Positions 44,880-56,000 of a stretch of DNA of 64,000 nt are shown here, in pieces. The notes under the pieces are model-generated. The model did no database searches, was not told the DNA's origin, and saw only the letters and a program-made list of their open reading frames with translations. The translations under genes and the position numbers were made by a program. Position 1 is the first letter of the stretch. The number at the start of each line of letters is the position of its first letter. The stretch comes from Isochrysis galbana (taxonomy: Eukaryota; Haptophyta; Isochrysidales; Isochrysidaceae), in contig CM030938.1 of the NCBI GenBank assembly GCA_018136815.1, positions 5,294,749-5,358,748 on the forward strand, written 5' to 3'.

Positions 44880-45390
44880 GAAGGCAAGCCGCCTTTGTCC
44901 AGGGCGATTCTCCCTTTTTGGATAGCGTATTCGTCAGCCAAGGGGAATTCCATGTATTTCGGGCCTTTATATCCGTTTTCCCATCTAGCCGGGGCGTGAT
45001 AAGTGATAATAGGGAGATCGGAAGGATGAGGAGGCGGCGGAAGGGAAAGGGATTTTGAAGAGCGGCGAAGCAGGGGTAGTAGTAGTACCTAGACCGATAC
45101 AGCGGTGTAGCCCCGAATCTTCAAGAAGTTTTAGTTCCTATGATGTTTAAGACCTAGAAACTTTGTAGTACCATGGCACAAGCAAAATCCTGCGGCCTCT
45201 GCGCAAGCAGAACGTATGAGCCATGGGCCGAGCGCAACGACGCCTAGAAATAACGATGCCCTACTGACAGTTACATCAGATTCGAACCCCGGCGTCGAGC
45301 ACCCTCGTTGTGGCCAGCCCGAAAGCGGTGCTGCCTTGCTGATCCAGTGTGAGAATGATTTGGATGGTAGTAGCAGCAACTCTTGCGAGC
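44880..45390. other. Intergenic, no gene seen
   Basis: Short frames only. This is the 3' side of both the cytochrome b561 gene and the convergent bL28 gene. Confidence 0.5.
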
Positions 45391-46324
45391 TCACAAATTG
45401 CCTACCACATCCAGTGTGCCCTCTTCCCGGCTCTCCACCTCCTCCGCTGCCCTCGCTGCCGCTTTCTCTGCTTTCTCCCGCTTATCTTGGGATCCTCCCG
45501 GCCCACCGACGGGCCCTCGTGCAGCATATACCTCGAGGGGGATGTAAGCAGGCACGCCTCTGGCGTTGGTTTCAGTTGGATGTAAGTTCACCTCCCGCTG
45601 ATTGTGGATCTTGAGTAAGTTTTTCTGCATCTGAATCGCTTTTCTATAACGTAGCAGGGGCCTTGGAGTGCGCATTATGTAGTCATCTATACCGTGTGGC
45701 AGTGCCTTCACCTGAGGGATGCGCGCAAGGGCAGAGGTGGTCATCACAGACAGCGGTTCCACAACCAAATGCAATGTGCAAATGGGATGGCATTGCGGTA
45801 ATCAGCTGCTGACGTGTCTCCAGCAGCTCTGACTAGAAGCGGAGTTACTCCCAAGCGCGGCTTGCCTGTTTGATAACCGAGGCAACTACCCTGAACTGAA
45901 GAAAGCGATTGTATGTCTCCGACCAGAATCGCTTATTCTGGATGTTGGGTTTCCAGGTGCGGCGGTTCCTAAAATTTTCATGCGTTCATTCGGTGAGCAG
46001 GTGACTTGATCAGGTAATTTGAGATCGGGCGCGAGGCAGAGGAAGGTTGGATGTGTGGGCGGGTCAGGCGTGGGCTGTGCCTGCATCGCCTCACTTGATC
46101 TCTGAGAAAGACACGCGGTTGCCAAACTGGATGAGCTTGCCGCCATACAGCCCGCGGGCACCGCGCTTCATGAGGTTCGCCACCTTCTCTGGATCACGTG
46201 GCTTGAGCTTGCTCTGGACACTCTGCCTGAGGCGGGTGGCCATCGTGCGGATCGAGCCGCTGAGTAGCGCGCCGCCGCTTGGCCCGCTGCTCCGACCGAG
46301 CAGTTGGCGTAGTGCGGTGAACAT
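45391..46324 (-). CDS. Mitochondrial large-subunit ribosomal protein bL28
   Basis: Minus-strand exon 1 is 46324-46095 and exon 2 is 45968-45890 (phase-2 GT-AG intron). Exon 3 ends at 45391. Exon 1 has an Arg/Ser-rich start (mitochondrial presequence) and RGARGLYGGKLIQFGNRVSF. Exon 2 gives KNRRTWKPNIQNKRFWSE. Exon 3 gives VMTTSALARIPQ and GIDDYIMRTP. These are the ordered bL28 blocks. A charged C-terminal extension of about 80 residues (EKAEKAAARAAEEVESREEG) is lineage-specific. The exon 2 donor (AGG|GTAGTT) is clear, but no AG acceptor stands directly before the third block, and an in-frame TGA lies about 65 bases upstream. The last junction is therefore unresolved. Confidence 0.85.
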
Positions 46325-47133
46325 CGGCGTGAGCGCCGCGTGCGGCGCTGCGCCCGGCGGCCAGGGCGTGTGGCAAACTGCCCCCCCTCCCGATATCTAC
46401 AAGGGAGGTAGCAGATAAAAGAAAAAAAGAAAAAAAAACAAAATCAACGGACGGCGTCACTTGCACTTCGAAAAAACTCTTGAAGGTGCCAGCTATGTAC
46501 AAGTACAAGCTTCTACACTATCACTCACTGTGACCTCGCCGACATCGCCCCTTCCCCCGCATTCACTCCCCTCTACGCTTCCACCCGTCGTTGCCTTTTT
46601 CTTCGGTCTTCGGTTTCCGGGTTAGGACGGTTAGGGTTAGGGTTAGGGTTAGTGGTACTAAGGCTCAGTTGTTTTATAACAGATAACAGACGCCGAAGCG
46701 GACGGCCTAATGGAGACGCCCCTCGACAGCACCCTTACCGCCAAGGAATAGGCCCCGTAATAACCATCGTGGACGCAGCCCTTATTCCCGCCCCAAGAAA
46801 CAGCCCTGGAGAGAGACGACACACACGGCTACAACCTGTCACTCGGTACTCCGTCCGCCCCAAAAACCAGAGCAGCCAAAAGCCAAACGGAAAACGAAAG
46901 GCTTGCCCGGACCACGCCCACGCCCACAGAGCCGGGCTCAAGGTAGCGCACCTGGGCCGGACCCCGGAAACCGAAGACAAAGGAAAGAAGGAAGAAGGGG
47001 GAAGGTGATGAAGGTGGAGGGAAGGGAAATAAATAAGGGCGATGGCGGTAGTAGAGTAAACAATGCCAGTGCCCGGTCTGTAGTAGTAGCTGTAGTAGTA
47101 GTAGACGTTAGCGTTAGCTCTGAATCTTCGGAT
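46325..47133. other. Intergenic with telomere-like repeat
   Basis: Holds the TTAGGG array (46620-46652), a fragment of family A end (AGTGGTACTAAGGCTCAGTTG at about 46650) and purine-rich DNA at 46900-47050. No gene. Confidence 0.5.
46620..46652 (+). repeat. Interstitial TTAGGG repeats
   Basis: GGTTAGGACGGTTAGGG then three further GTTAGG units, about four perfect telomere-type repeats, followed immediately by a family A fragment. Confidence 0.9.
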
Positions 47134-47310
47134 GTTTTTTTTGAGTGCTTAGGGACCGCGCCTCATCCGCAACGGAGCCCCTACCCCGGGATGGAGATGG
47201 GGGTGTGCGGGTGTGCGCGGTTGGCGCATGGCTCGTCTGGTGTATGTGACGAGGGATGCTGGCCACCAAGATGTCCTACGAGCTACGACTCTACTCTATA
47301 AGTTCTAACG
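47134..47310 (+). repeat. Dispersed repeat family C, copy 4
   Basis: Contains GCAACGGAGCCCCTACCCCG, TGCGCGGTTGGCGCATGGCT and TTCTAACG at the end, like the other C copies but without the retroelement ORF. Confidence 0.85.
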
Positions 47311-47565
47311 TCCACCACGCCCTCACACAGGACCATAACCTGATGAGAGGTCCCAGGGAGAAAGACGAGACTCGGGGTTTGGGCGCGAAAAAGGGCCGGG
47401 GCTAGACCTTCCCCCCCCGCGGACGGAGTCGGCACCCCGTGGAACCTCTCAAAAGAAAGGTAAAAACACGGGGAAGAGAAGAGAAGAGAGAGAGAGGAGA
47501 GGAGAGAGAGGGCTGAGCGTCCGTCCCCTCTTCTCGTTCTCGAGGCGGAAAGCGAGCTCGAGGGG

Positions 47566-48891
47566 ATGGCGCCGCCCGAGGTGCTGCTGCTCGACGGGAG
47601 CCTAGCGGGCGAGGCGAATGTGACGCGCGGCGTCTACCGACTCTCTACCCGCCGCGCCAACGGCAGGCCCGTGTGGAAGCAGGTAGCGCCAACAGACCAG
47701 ACTGTCCGATGGATCGTGTTCGGTGGCTCCAGCTGGTTTGTCATGAAGCTCGGCACATGGCAAGGAAGTCTGCGGCTGCAGGATGCGCGGTGCGCCAGTC
47801 CAAACCGTAGCCTGCAGATCTGGGAGGCACACGATGGATCCGGCCGCTGGATCCCACAGGCGGGCCTTTCATGCCGCGTAGCGACTGCAGGGGAGGCACA
47901 GCAGCAAGACCCGTGTGGCCACATTGAGGAGGCTGCGCCGGTGGCGCTCTTGATCGAGGGCGGCGGCAGCCTTGAGCCTGAAGCAGCCTCATGCCGCGGT
48001 TGGTATCGACTTGTCGAGGGCCTCACTGTTAAGGAAAAACCGGTTTGGAAGCATGATTTACTCATGGACCGCTGGTTGGCGTTTGATGGTGGAGGGTGGA
48101 TGTGCCAGGAGAAGGCAGATCTCGGCAAGGCAGTTGGCTATCTGCAGTTGGCTGACGAGACCTGCAAAAGCCCCCATCACAGTATTCGCTCATGGCAGGC
48201 AGTGTGCAGCAGTCGCACCTGGGTCGAAGAACCTACCATTCTGTGCAGACCTGGGTCTACACGACAGCTCGAAGAGGCTATGTGTAAGATTAGAGAGGCG
48301 CTGCGTGTCGAGCTGGCGGACTCCCCGCCCCCGCCTGTGCTGCGCCTGCTATGCGAAGACTGTCTCTTTAGCAATATAGCTGCTATGTGCCTCGGTTACT
48401 ACCGTCTATGCTCCAATCTCCTTGTGAATGGCCGGCCCGCTTGGCGGCATGATGCGCCCGAAGACAACCTCTACCTTGCTTATGATGGTCTTCGCTCATG
48501 GTTCGTGCAGCCGCGTACCAAGCTTGGCCACTCCGATGGCGTTATGCTCATTTGCGGGGACAATCACATGGGGGCTGGCTCACACCCTCTCTGCTGCGCC
48601 GGAGCCACTTGGTTCGTGGACGGCTCGAACGGTTGGGAGCCACATCCGAGGATATCGTGCGAGCAACCGGCCACTCTTGGTCTTCCCAGTCTTGCACCTG
48701 CGGCTGTGAGGCGTCGTGGCAAATGGCCGACACCGGCCCTCCGCCTGGCAACGGTGCATGAGCGATACGAGGAAAACGCTGATGCTGGCTTCACCGTACA
48801 TGCAAGCGAGCGACGGATGGTTTCCATTGTGCCTTGCCTCCCCCAAACAGAGGTGATGCCATCTGCTTTACATGCAAGGAGAAAGTGTTGA
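47566..48891 (+). CDS. Protein with three copies of an unknown Trp/Gly-rich domain
   Basis: A single exon of 441 residues from Met 47566. Three repeats of about 105 residues share the pattern Gly-x-Tyr-Arg-Leu, Asn-Gly-Arg-Pro-x-Trp-Lys (or Lys-Pro-Val-Trp-Lys), a Trp-Phe/Trp-Met block near the middle, Gly-x-Leu-x-Leu/Val-Met, and Trp-x-Pro-x-x-Ser/Leu-Cys at the end. Examples are RANGRPVWKQ, VKEKPVWKH and LVNGRPAWRH, with endings LSCRV, ILCRP and ISCEQ. This looks like a small beta-rich module. There is no signal peptide or membrane segment, and the last 70 residues are unrelated and basic. Function is unknown. The GA-rich 5' flank (47462-47520) is like that of neighbours. Confidence 0.75.
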   Translation: MAPPEVLLLDGSLAGEANVTRGVYRLSTRRANGRPVWKQVAPTDQTVRWIVFGGSSWFVMKLGTWQGSLRLQDARCASPNRSLQIWEAHDGSGRWIPQAGLSCRVATAGEAQQQDPCGHIEEAAPVALLIEGGGSLEPEAASCRGWYRLVEGLTVKEKPVWKHDLLMDRWLAFDGGGWMCQEKADLGKAVGYLQLADETCKSPHHSIRSWQAVCSSRTWVEEPTILCRPGSTRQLEEAMCKIREALRVELADSPPPPVLRLLCEDCLFSNIAAMCLGYYRLCSNLLVNGRPAWRHDAPEDNLYLAYDGLRSWFVQPRTKLGHSDGVMLICGDNHMGAGSHPLCCAGATWFVDGSNGWEPHPRISCEQPATLGLPSLAPAAVRRRGKWPTPALRLATVHERYEENADAGFTVHASERRMVSIVPCLPQTEVMPSALHARRKC

Positions 48892-48899
48892 AGCGACAT

Positions 48900-50092
48900 C
48901 GAATATGATCCTCGAAACTATCTTTAAAATATAGGATCATGGAGCGCGCGTCGCTCCCCTCCTCTCCTGCCCCCCTTTCCCTCTCTCGCACTGCTCTTCC
49001 CCCGGGCTTCGTTCCTCGCTGTGGGCTGTGTGTGTGTGTGGGGGGTTGCGGGTAGGAGGAGCGTCTCCATACCATGCGACGCGCTCTATTTTTAGAACAT
49101 GTCTTTCCCTTCGGCACCCCCCGCTTTCCTCTCTCCCTCTTCCGTCCGCCCCACGCGTGCAGTTCCAGCCGGGATCCCTTCCTTCCTTTTCTTTCATGCG
49201 ACCCCAGCGCTTCGCGGTTCCCTTGTTTCCTTGGCCGGCGAGGTTCGGAGTTTCCCGCGCTCGCCGCTCCCTCCGCCCCTCCAGCACCCGGTTCCTTCCC
49301 CACTCCATTAGTTTTCCACTCGTTCCTAGAGTTCCCGCGCCCCTTCCCTTCCGTCGTTCTTCCCAGACCAAAAGCGTTCAATTATCCCCATCCCTGCTAA
49401 CACCTTTCGTTGTCATCTGGAGGTTACTTGACTCAACCTGACACTTCACATGTTGAAACACACACGTGGTCTGACTCCATTCAGAGGCTGCAACCTCAGG
49501 TTTGGTTGTTTTTTTAAAGGGAACCTCAAGTTGCATCCTCTTCACTCGATTTGGGGCAGGGTCGATATCTCGTTGAAATTCACGTCTCACACCAAGGAGC
49601 ACGGATGAGTGTATGTCCACACCAAAGAGCACCGACCGCGTAAAAGCAGACAACAAGTTTCGTCACATGTACGTACCGAAGACTTTTTTGGCGGGGGGGG
49701 GGGGGGGGGGGCAGACCGCAGGCCGGATTCTTCTCGCGGTCTCTCGGTAGAGCTCACCCGCGGGATCTTATTTATGATGATGTATCAAAAATGCCTCAAC
49801 TCCCCGCCCACATGCAAAAGTGCCAAAACGAGTTTTTGGTGGTCCTAAAAAAACCACTCAATACAGTCACAAACGTAGTGTTTAAAAAAGGCGCGTGTGC
49901 CACTGCAACTGCCCTGACTGCCGATAGCACTGAGGCTGCCCCAATGAAGGGCGTTGGCTTGTAACCGAAGTGTGCCGGCGTTAGCCCCAGCGCCTTGCCC
50001 GAAATGTAGTAGTAGTAATGGTAAGGCGAGGAATTGCGTACGATATCTTGTATGAGATGGAATACAAGGAAGTTGGACGAGTAGTTCCGATA
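48900..50092. other. Intergenic with repeat E copy
   Basis: About 49000-49200 is the reverse of the repeat at 4212-4440. A G-run is at 49692-49711. GGAACCTCAAGTTGCATCCTC (about 49520) resembles GGAACCTCGAGTTGCACCCTC near 60610. No gene. Confidence 0.5.
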
Positions 50093-53000
50093 CTATGCCA
50101 CATCATCGTCTCCCATCGCCTCCACGATGCGCAAATAGAGCTGAAACTCACCATTCTCTCGCGCTCCCTTTGCCACAACTGCCGCCAAAGAAAAAAATCC
50201 TTGAAGCAACGGCCCGTCTTTTGGCAGCCACATTGCATGCTCAGCATCCTTGAAAGTTGATGATTGTCCGTGCTGAAGAGTGGATTCTAGCGATCCGGTG
50301 CGCCTTGCAACATGGGGGTCGCGCAATGACCTATCGTGGAGAGCCGCGACGTGGAATTGATCAGGCCCGAGGAGCAGCTCGCTACTCAACAAACGAAGAG
50401 CAGCGCTGCCAGCCCAAATGCTGTCTATGTTGGCTGCCGAATGAGAAGTTGAATGACCGTTGTCCCCCCCCCTCTCTTTCGCAACATCAGATGGCCCAAT
50501 TCTTGTCGTGGCGCTAGGATATTGCCTTCCTAGATCTCGCGTTTCTTGACCAGCCTCACCCTTTGATTGCGACGCGGGGTTGACAGATCCATCGAAACAA
50601 TAAGAGCTTCTGTCGGCCCCGCGTGTACTTGAATGTAGCGACAAGAGGGCATCTTGCAGTTCATCTGCCACTCTTTCTGGTGATATGATCCCAACATTTA
50701 CCAACGCGCGAAGAGCTTCCGTGGTCACCGTAAGCCACTGCGACGGTGACGTATTACGATGATCTCCACTAACATCACCTAAACTATCGGAAGTCTGCAG
50801 GTTGAGGAAATCATTGCAGCATCTTGTCATGCCGACGTATTGAGGAGGAGGTTCTGGAGCACGCATGGCCACACGATAAAGCATTGCACGAAGCCACACA
50901 GCTCCGATTTCATGATCAATCGCGTGGAGAGCGGATAGGGCAAGCAGCGGCCAGACAAGCACGTAGAGCTTGTTTGATGCTTCAGCCTCCGAAGCCGTGG
51001 GTGAAATCGCATGGCTCACATGGTGGTCCATCCTGATGCTTTCGTTCAGACGCGATGTGAGCCCTTTCTTCACTTTCGTCTTCAAAGCAACCTCAATTGA
51101 AGGAGGGCTCCACCAACGAATAGCGTTCGAGTTGATCTCGTAGCTGGAATCTGAGTCGGTGTGGCGACGAGTTTCGACCACGTGACCATAGATACCGTTA
51201 TCCACGTGAACGAGCTCATTATATGCAGCCAAAGGCGTTACATTAAAAGCTGTGTGTGTTGGCGGAGTAACAATCGAAGAAGCATATGAAGACCAACACT
51301 GCTCACCAGACCCGCCTCTTGCTCCGCCTATGGCTTTGTCGGCAGAAAGAGTGTGTCTGCATGCTGATTCTATCGATCGCGGTACCGTACCAACTGACGA
51401 GGCTTGAGAGGGGCTTCGCCTCGAGATACACGAGCACGGTTTTGATACACCTCGCCCAAAAGCCGCCTCCTCCCATGCCGTCAATGAGATTTCCACCACC
51501 AAGGTGCCTACGTCTTGAATGGCATGAGCCAGTTTGGCTGAACGGATGCCCTGATGCAGATTTACGGCAGCTTCAAGCCTGCCCAGGCAGCGGAGAAGGT
51601 GAGCGGGGCGAGCAGGGTCGCGCGCAGACCGTGGAAGCAGGTCCATCGGAATAGAGTCGAGCATTCGCGCAGCCAAAGACGACTGATCTTTGAGATCGAG
51701 TGGTGAGGAATTCGCTTGTGAAGCATGCCCTGGTGAATCATCGAGACAGGACGCAACTTGCGTGTCACTCGCAGCCTCTAGACAGGCAGCCACCTCCCAC
51801 ATTGCAGAGATGAGTTCTATGGAAAAGTGGGCGTTTCTACATGCATTCTCGGACCTGACCTCACCGCAGCTCCTTGCCTCGACGCCCTGGGAGGAGATCA
51901 CAACCGGTGCGGTCGCATCACTTACACCAATATGTGCCAGCGTGCGATCCCTATACCCCGTCTCAATTGACGAGCCTTGGGCGGCTCTGGGAGGCTCATC
52001 TGCAATGAAGACGAGCTCTCTTCGCAGATGGCCTCGAGAGCACGAATCAGATTCTTGCGCCAGTAAACTGTTGGCGGGCGGAGTTTTGTCAGCACTTTGC
52101 GGCTGGTTGGAAGAATGACTGCGAGCAGTACCGTCATTGCAACAAGAATCCGTTCCACGGAGAGGCGTGATCACACTGGAGGCGGAAGGAGGATTTTGTC
52201 CAGCCATGGCCGACAGCGGCTCGAGGCCACTAGCTTGAGCACACGTAGCTTGACGGGGCGAGAGCGGGTGCTGGCAGTCCTTCGGTGACAAGGGACCGCC
52301 GACCGGAGAAAAGGGGCCGCGTGATGCGAATCCCGCCGCTTCACGCATGCTTTCGGCGACAGCGAAGGAGATCAAAGGAGCTATCTCACACACGGCATGA
52401 GTGATAATTCCTTCAGCGTCGGACTTGGGGGTGAGCAAGCGAAGCGAAGACTCAAGCCGTGAGACAGCAGCGGCTTGCGCTTCCGCGACGGCCGCTGAAA
52501 AGCGAGCGAGCACCGGTCCGCTGGTCGGACCAAGGCAGCGAGAATCTACGGCATTGGAAACGCCAAGAGGCTGGTGCCCTCGGTTGCATGACACGAGTGT
52601 GATCGAGGCGTCAGCGCATACTGCCTGAAGGATCGGCTCAAGAAGCGCATTTGCTATGCCAAAAAGCTGTCGGTGCTGCCGCCAAAAAGGCGCTCGGCTT
52701 AGAGCAAGCAATTGCGATGATAGGGCGCTATTCCCCCCCCCCGGGTGGTCAGCAACGCCGCCCCATCCGCCGCGGCCTGGCATGCCAGCGTGCCCGGAAC
52801 CCAGCCGCTCTTCGAGGTTGCTTAGGCACGAGGAACGAACCGGTGTTCTGGGGCCCATCAACGGCGATGGCGGCTCGCCCCGTCGGCCGCCCGTGTGGCT
52901 GCACTCATTGAATTGATAAGCGGAGCCCGGAGACACGCAGATCGTGCTAGAGATGCAGGCCTTGGCAGGGGCAGCCATGGATGACACGGAAGAACACGGT

Positions 53001-56000
53001 ATGGTAATCGAGGTAGGTGTTATTTTGCGGGAAGAGCGGCTACCAGTCGTCGTCGACATGTTGCGACTTATACCGTGATTGTCTGTAGGCGCGAAGCTGC
53101 CGTTGGCTGGTGCAGCTACTGTGGCTACAAAAGCCTTCAAGAGTTTTGAGAGCAAAGGGAGTGGCGCAGGCAAGAGTGGCTCGCCCAGCCACTGCGAATT
53201 GAGCTCTTCGATTGCGCGACGATGCGTCGCCGACTCGAATGATAGGGATAGAGGCGTAAGAGGTGCTTGAAAAGTTGCCCTCGCATCGTTTCCAGGCACA
53301 ATTAGTGACATCGTCCTTTCCTTCTCAAGCGACACCTCCCTGGCGAGGACATCTTTAGACTTCACGGGGTCTTCGCATGGAGCAGCAGTCTCCCGTGCAC
53401 AGTCGTCACTGCCGCCGCCGCCTTTATCCTCTCCAATTGAGGTCATTGAAGGAGTGTCCACGGACATCCTACAGGTTCTCGTCTCATGCTGCGCGTCCCC
53501 AACGCCCGATGTGCTATCGGCCGCATAGGCGACTGCGGGCGCAGCCGGTGGCGAGGCTTGCCGAAGGCCGACACCGAGGAATGCAAGGAAAGATTGTAGT
53601 TGCACCAAGGTGCACAGCCGAGCACGGTCGATTTCTTGTGCTCCTGTCGTGCGAGCGGCAAGGCCTCCCGCCTTCGCATCGTTCCGTTCTCCTGAGCGTG
53701 AATCTACTCGTGGTTGTGCTTCAAGTGGAGCAAGCAGAACTGGCGATGAGGCAATGGCTTCAAGATCGGCCAACGCCGTGCGATACGGAGGCAAGTGGCG
53801 AGACACCGGGTCGTCGCGCGCCATCTGGAGGGAAATGACCAGGGCAAAGGTCGCTTTCATGTTAATGCAAGTGAGGCGCATAAGGTTAGTACGTGCTCTA
53901 TCTGGCAACTTAGTCGCAACTTCGAGGAAATTCGTGCGCGCAGCCGTAATTTGAGGGCCACATGCAAGCGTCGGCCAGTGGCTCGCAGTGAGTGGGGGCA
54001 AAGCGTCGTTGCAGCATACAGCACGGCAGTCTCGAAGGCCAGACTTTTGTCACCTTGGCGTACCTGAAGGAAACACATGATCCACGGCAAGCACAGTTGT
54101 AGCCGTCCGCGCTGTGCAGCTGCCCGTGCAATAGCGCAAATGTCGAGCCCCCCCCTTGGCGCGAGCGGCGAGGCCTCAGCAGCAGCGGCCCGCGTGTCGT
54201 CACCGAGGGCACGTGAATGCACCATAGCCCATTGCGGAGAAAAGAGTAGGAAGCCCAAGAACTTGGCCAAAACACAAGATCTAGCTGCCAGCTGCGCTTC
54301 ATCTGAGGCGGCAGGCACGCCAGCGGAGGGGGAGCTGGGGACACATTCAACGCTTTTTCTGTCGAGATCACCGAGTTGGGCTTCGTTTTTGACAAACTCG
54401 CCCTCCGAGCTGAGCGCAGACACCAACCCTTGAGTTGCCGGTTCGTTGTCTCGAGAGCCATCTTCGTGGCCGAGTGCGGCCTGCCAAAGGCGCGCTGCCC
54501 AATGAGTCGACAAGTGCGAAGCCAACGAGTGAGAGTCGAGTGCCTCAAGAAGGCGATACCTGAAACGATCGATTGGCGTTGATCCTCAAAGGTAGAATAT
54601 GTGTTTGGGGAGGTGCAGTAATGAACATGTCACGACGCCTATGCCACGACGCCACCACGCGAGAGCTTTGAGTCGGAAGCCCCGACGGGAAAACAGGTTG
54701 TGCGCGAACTCGAGCGCGGCAAGCATGTGTGGGGTCTTGATACTCACCAGAAGTACTCGGGCGTAGCTTCAGCAAAATACGTCGTACTCGTCGAGGTGGT
54801 GGCGTTGGACGGAGACCCGCTCTTTCCGCTCCCACTCTTGCCCCCCATGACATCACTACCACCGCCGCTCCCTTTGCCACCACCTTTGCCACCGCCACCC
54901 CTTGCGATTCCCACATTGTTCCCACTGGCAGTTCCGTTTGTCGCGCCCCTTCCGGCGTTCCGGCCTGCTGACAGTCTACGATTGAGAGCGAACATGCGAT
55001 TGTTGTCCACGTGTTGGGCAGCAGCCGCACCAAGTGGGGGCATCTCCGCGTCCAGAGCTAAACAACTACCAACCTATCGAGTACACGAACAGGGTTGCCG
55101 GGTGGGGGGTTCAGTGTCAATGCACGGCAAAGGCCAACTCACTCTCAAGGATGGTCTACCACTATGTGTTCGGCCATGCGAATGAGCAATTGATGCTTCA
55201 TGCGAGAAAAGGGTACAAAGTTCACCATCCTTTGTGTGAAGAGAAGAGAAAACCATCGCAAGTTCGAGTCGAGCAGTTCCGTGCGTAGCCTTGCAGCCGC
55301 ATCGGCAAGAGCGGGTGGATTGGCGGAAAGCGACGAGGACTGGCCATTAGGAAAATCGCGCTGCAGCGAAAGGAGGCTGTCGTAGAGCTTCTGCCGATTG
55401 CGCCAGAGGCGCTGCTCGGACATTGAGGAAATGGCGCGCGAAGAGGAAGGCTGCCAAGAGGCGTGCATACAGACGGGCGAAGGGGGCGCTGGTTGAGCGA
55501 TGTAGCAAGCAGCTTACTCGGCAATGTGATACAAAGCTTATTCAGGACGATCAATTCGTCAACAACTAGCTTAAAGCCCCGAAACCCTTCTCTGTCAAAG
55601 TCAGAGGCGTGCCCCTAGTGAGCGACTCACCGGCTCCGCTTCCCAATCCGAGGGCAACACAGGTGCTCTAAGGGGCCGACGTGCGGGTTTGGCAAGACGC
55701 TGAGATGTGACTTCAAGGCCTCGCCAGCCCATCTGCTGCGCTGCTGACGCTGCAGCGGACAGCCGCGGCGATGCGCCCAAGACATTAAGAGGAACGCCCG
55801 GCGAGAGGCAACTAAGGGCGTGGCCGAAACGATGGAGGAGGAGCGCGGAGTATGCGCATGCATCGGACAACTCAGTGCAATCTGCACTCGGAACGGAAAT
55901 CGGTGGGGTCGCACCGACTCCCGCGGTTGAGCTGTTGGTTGGACGAGGAAATTCATTCGATATTGGACGTCTTTGCTGTGGCCTCATGGGGTTGATGATC

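Noticed and set aside
53825-54001. Extending the large codanin exon upstream to 54001
   Set aside because: Joining 54064 to 53824 with GT-AG signals gives a continuous family-like block; the extension does not.
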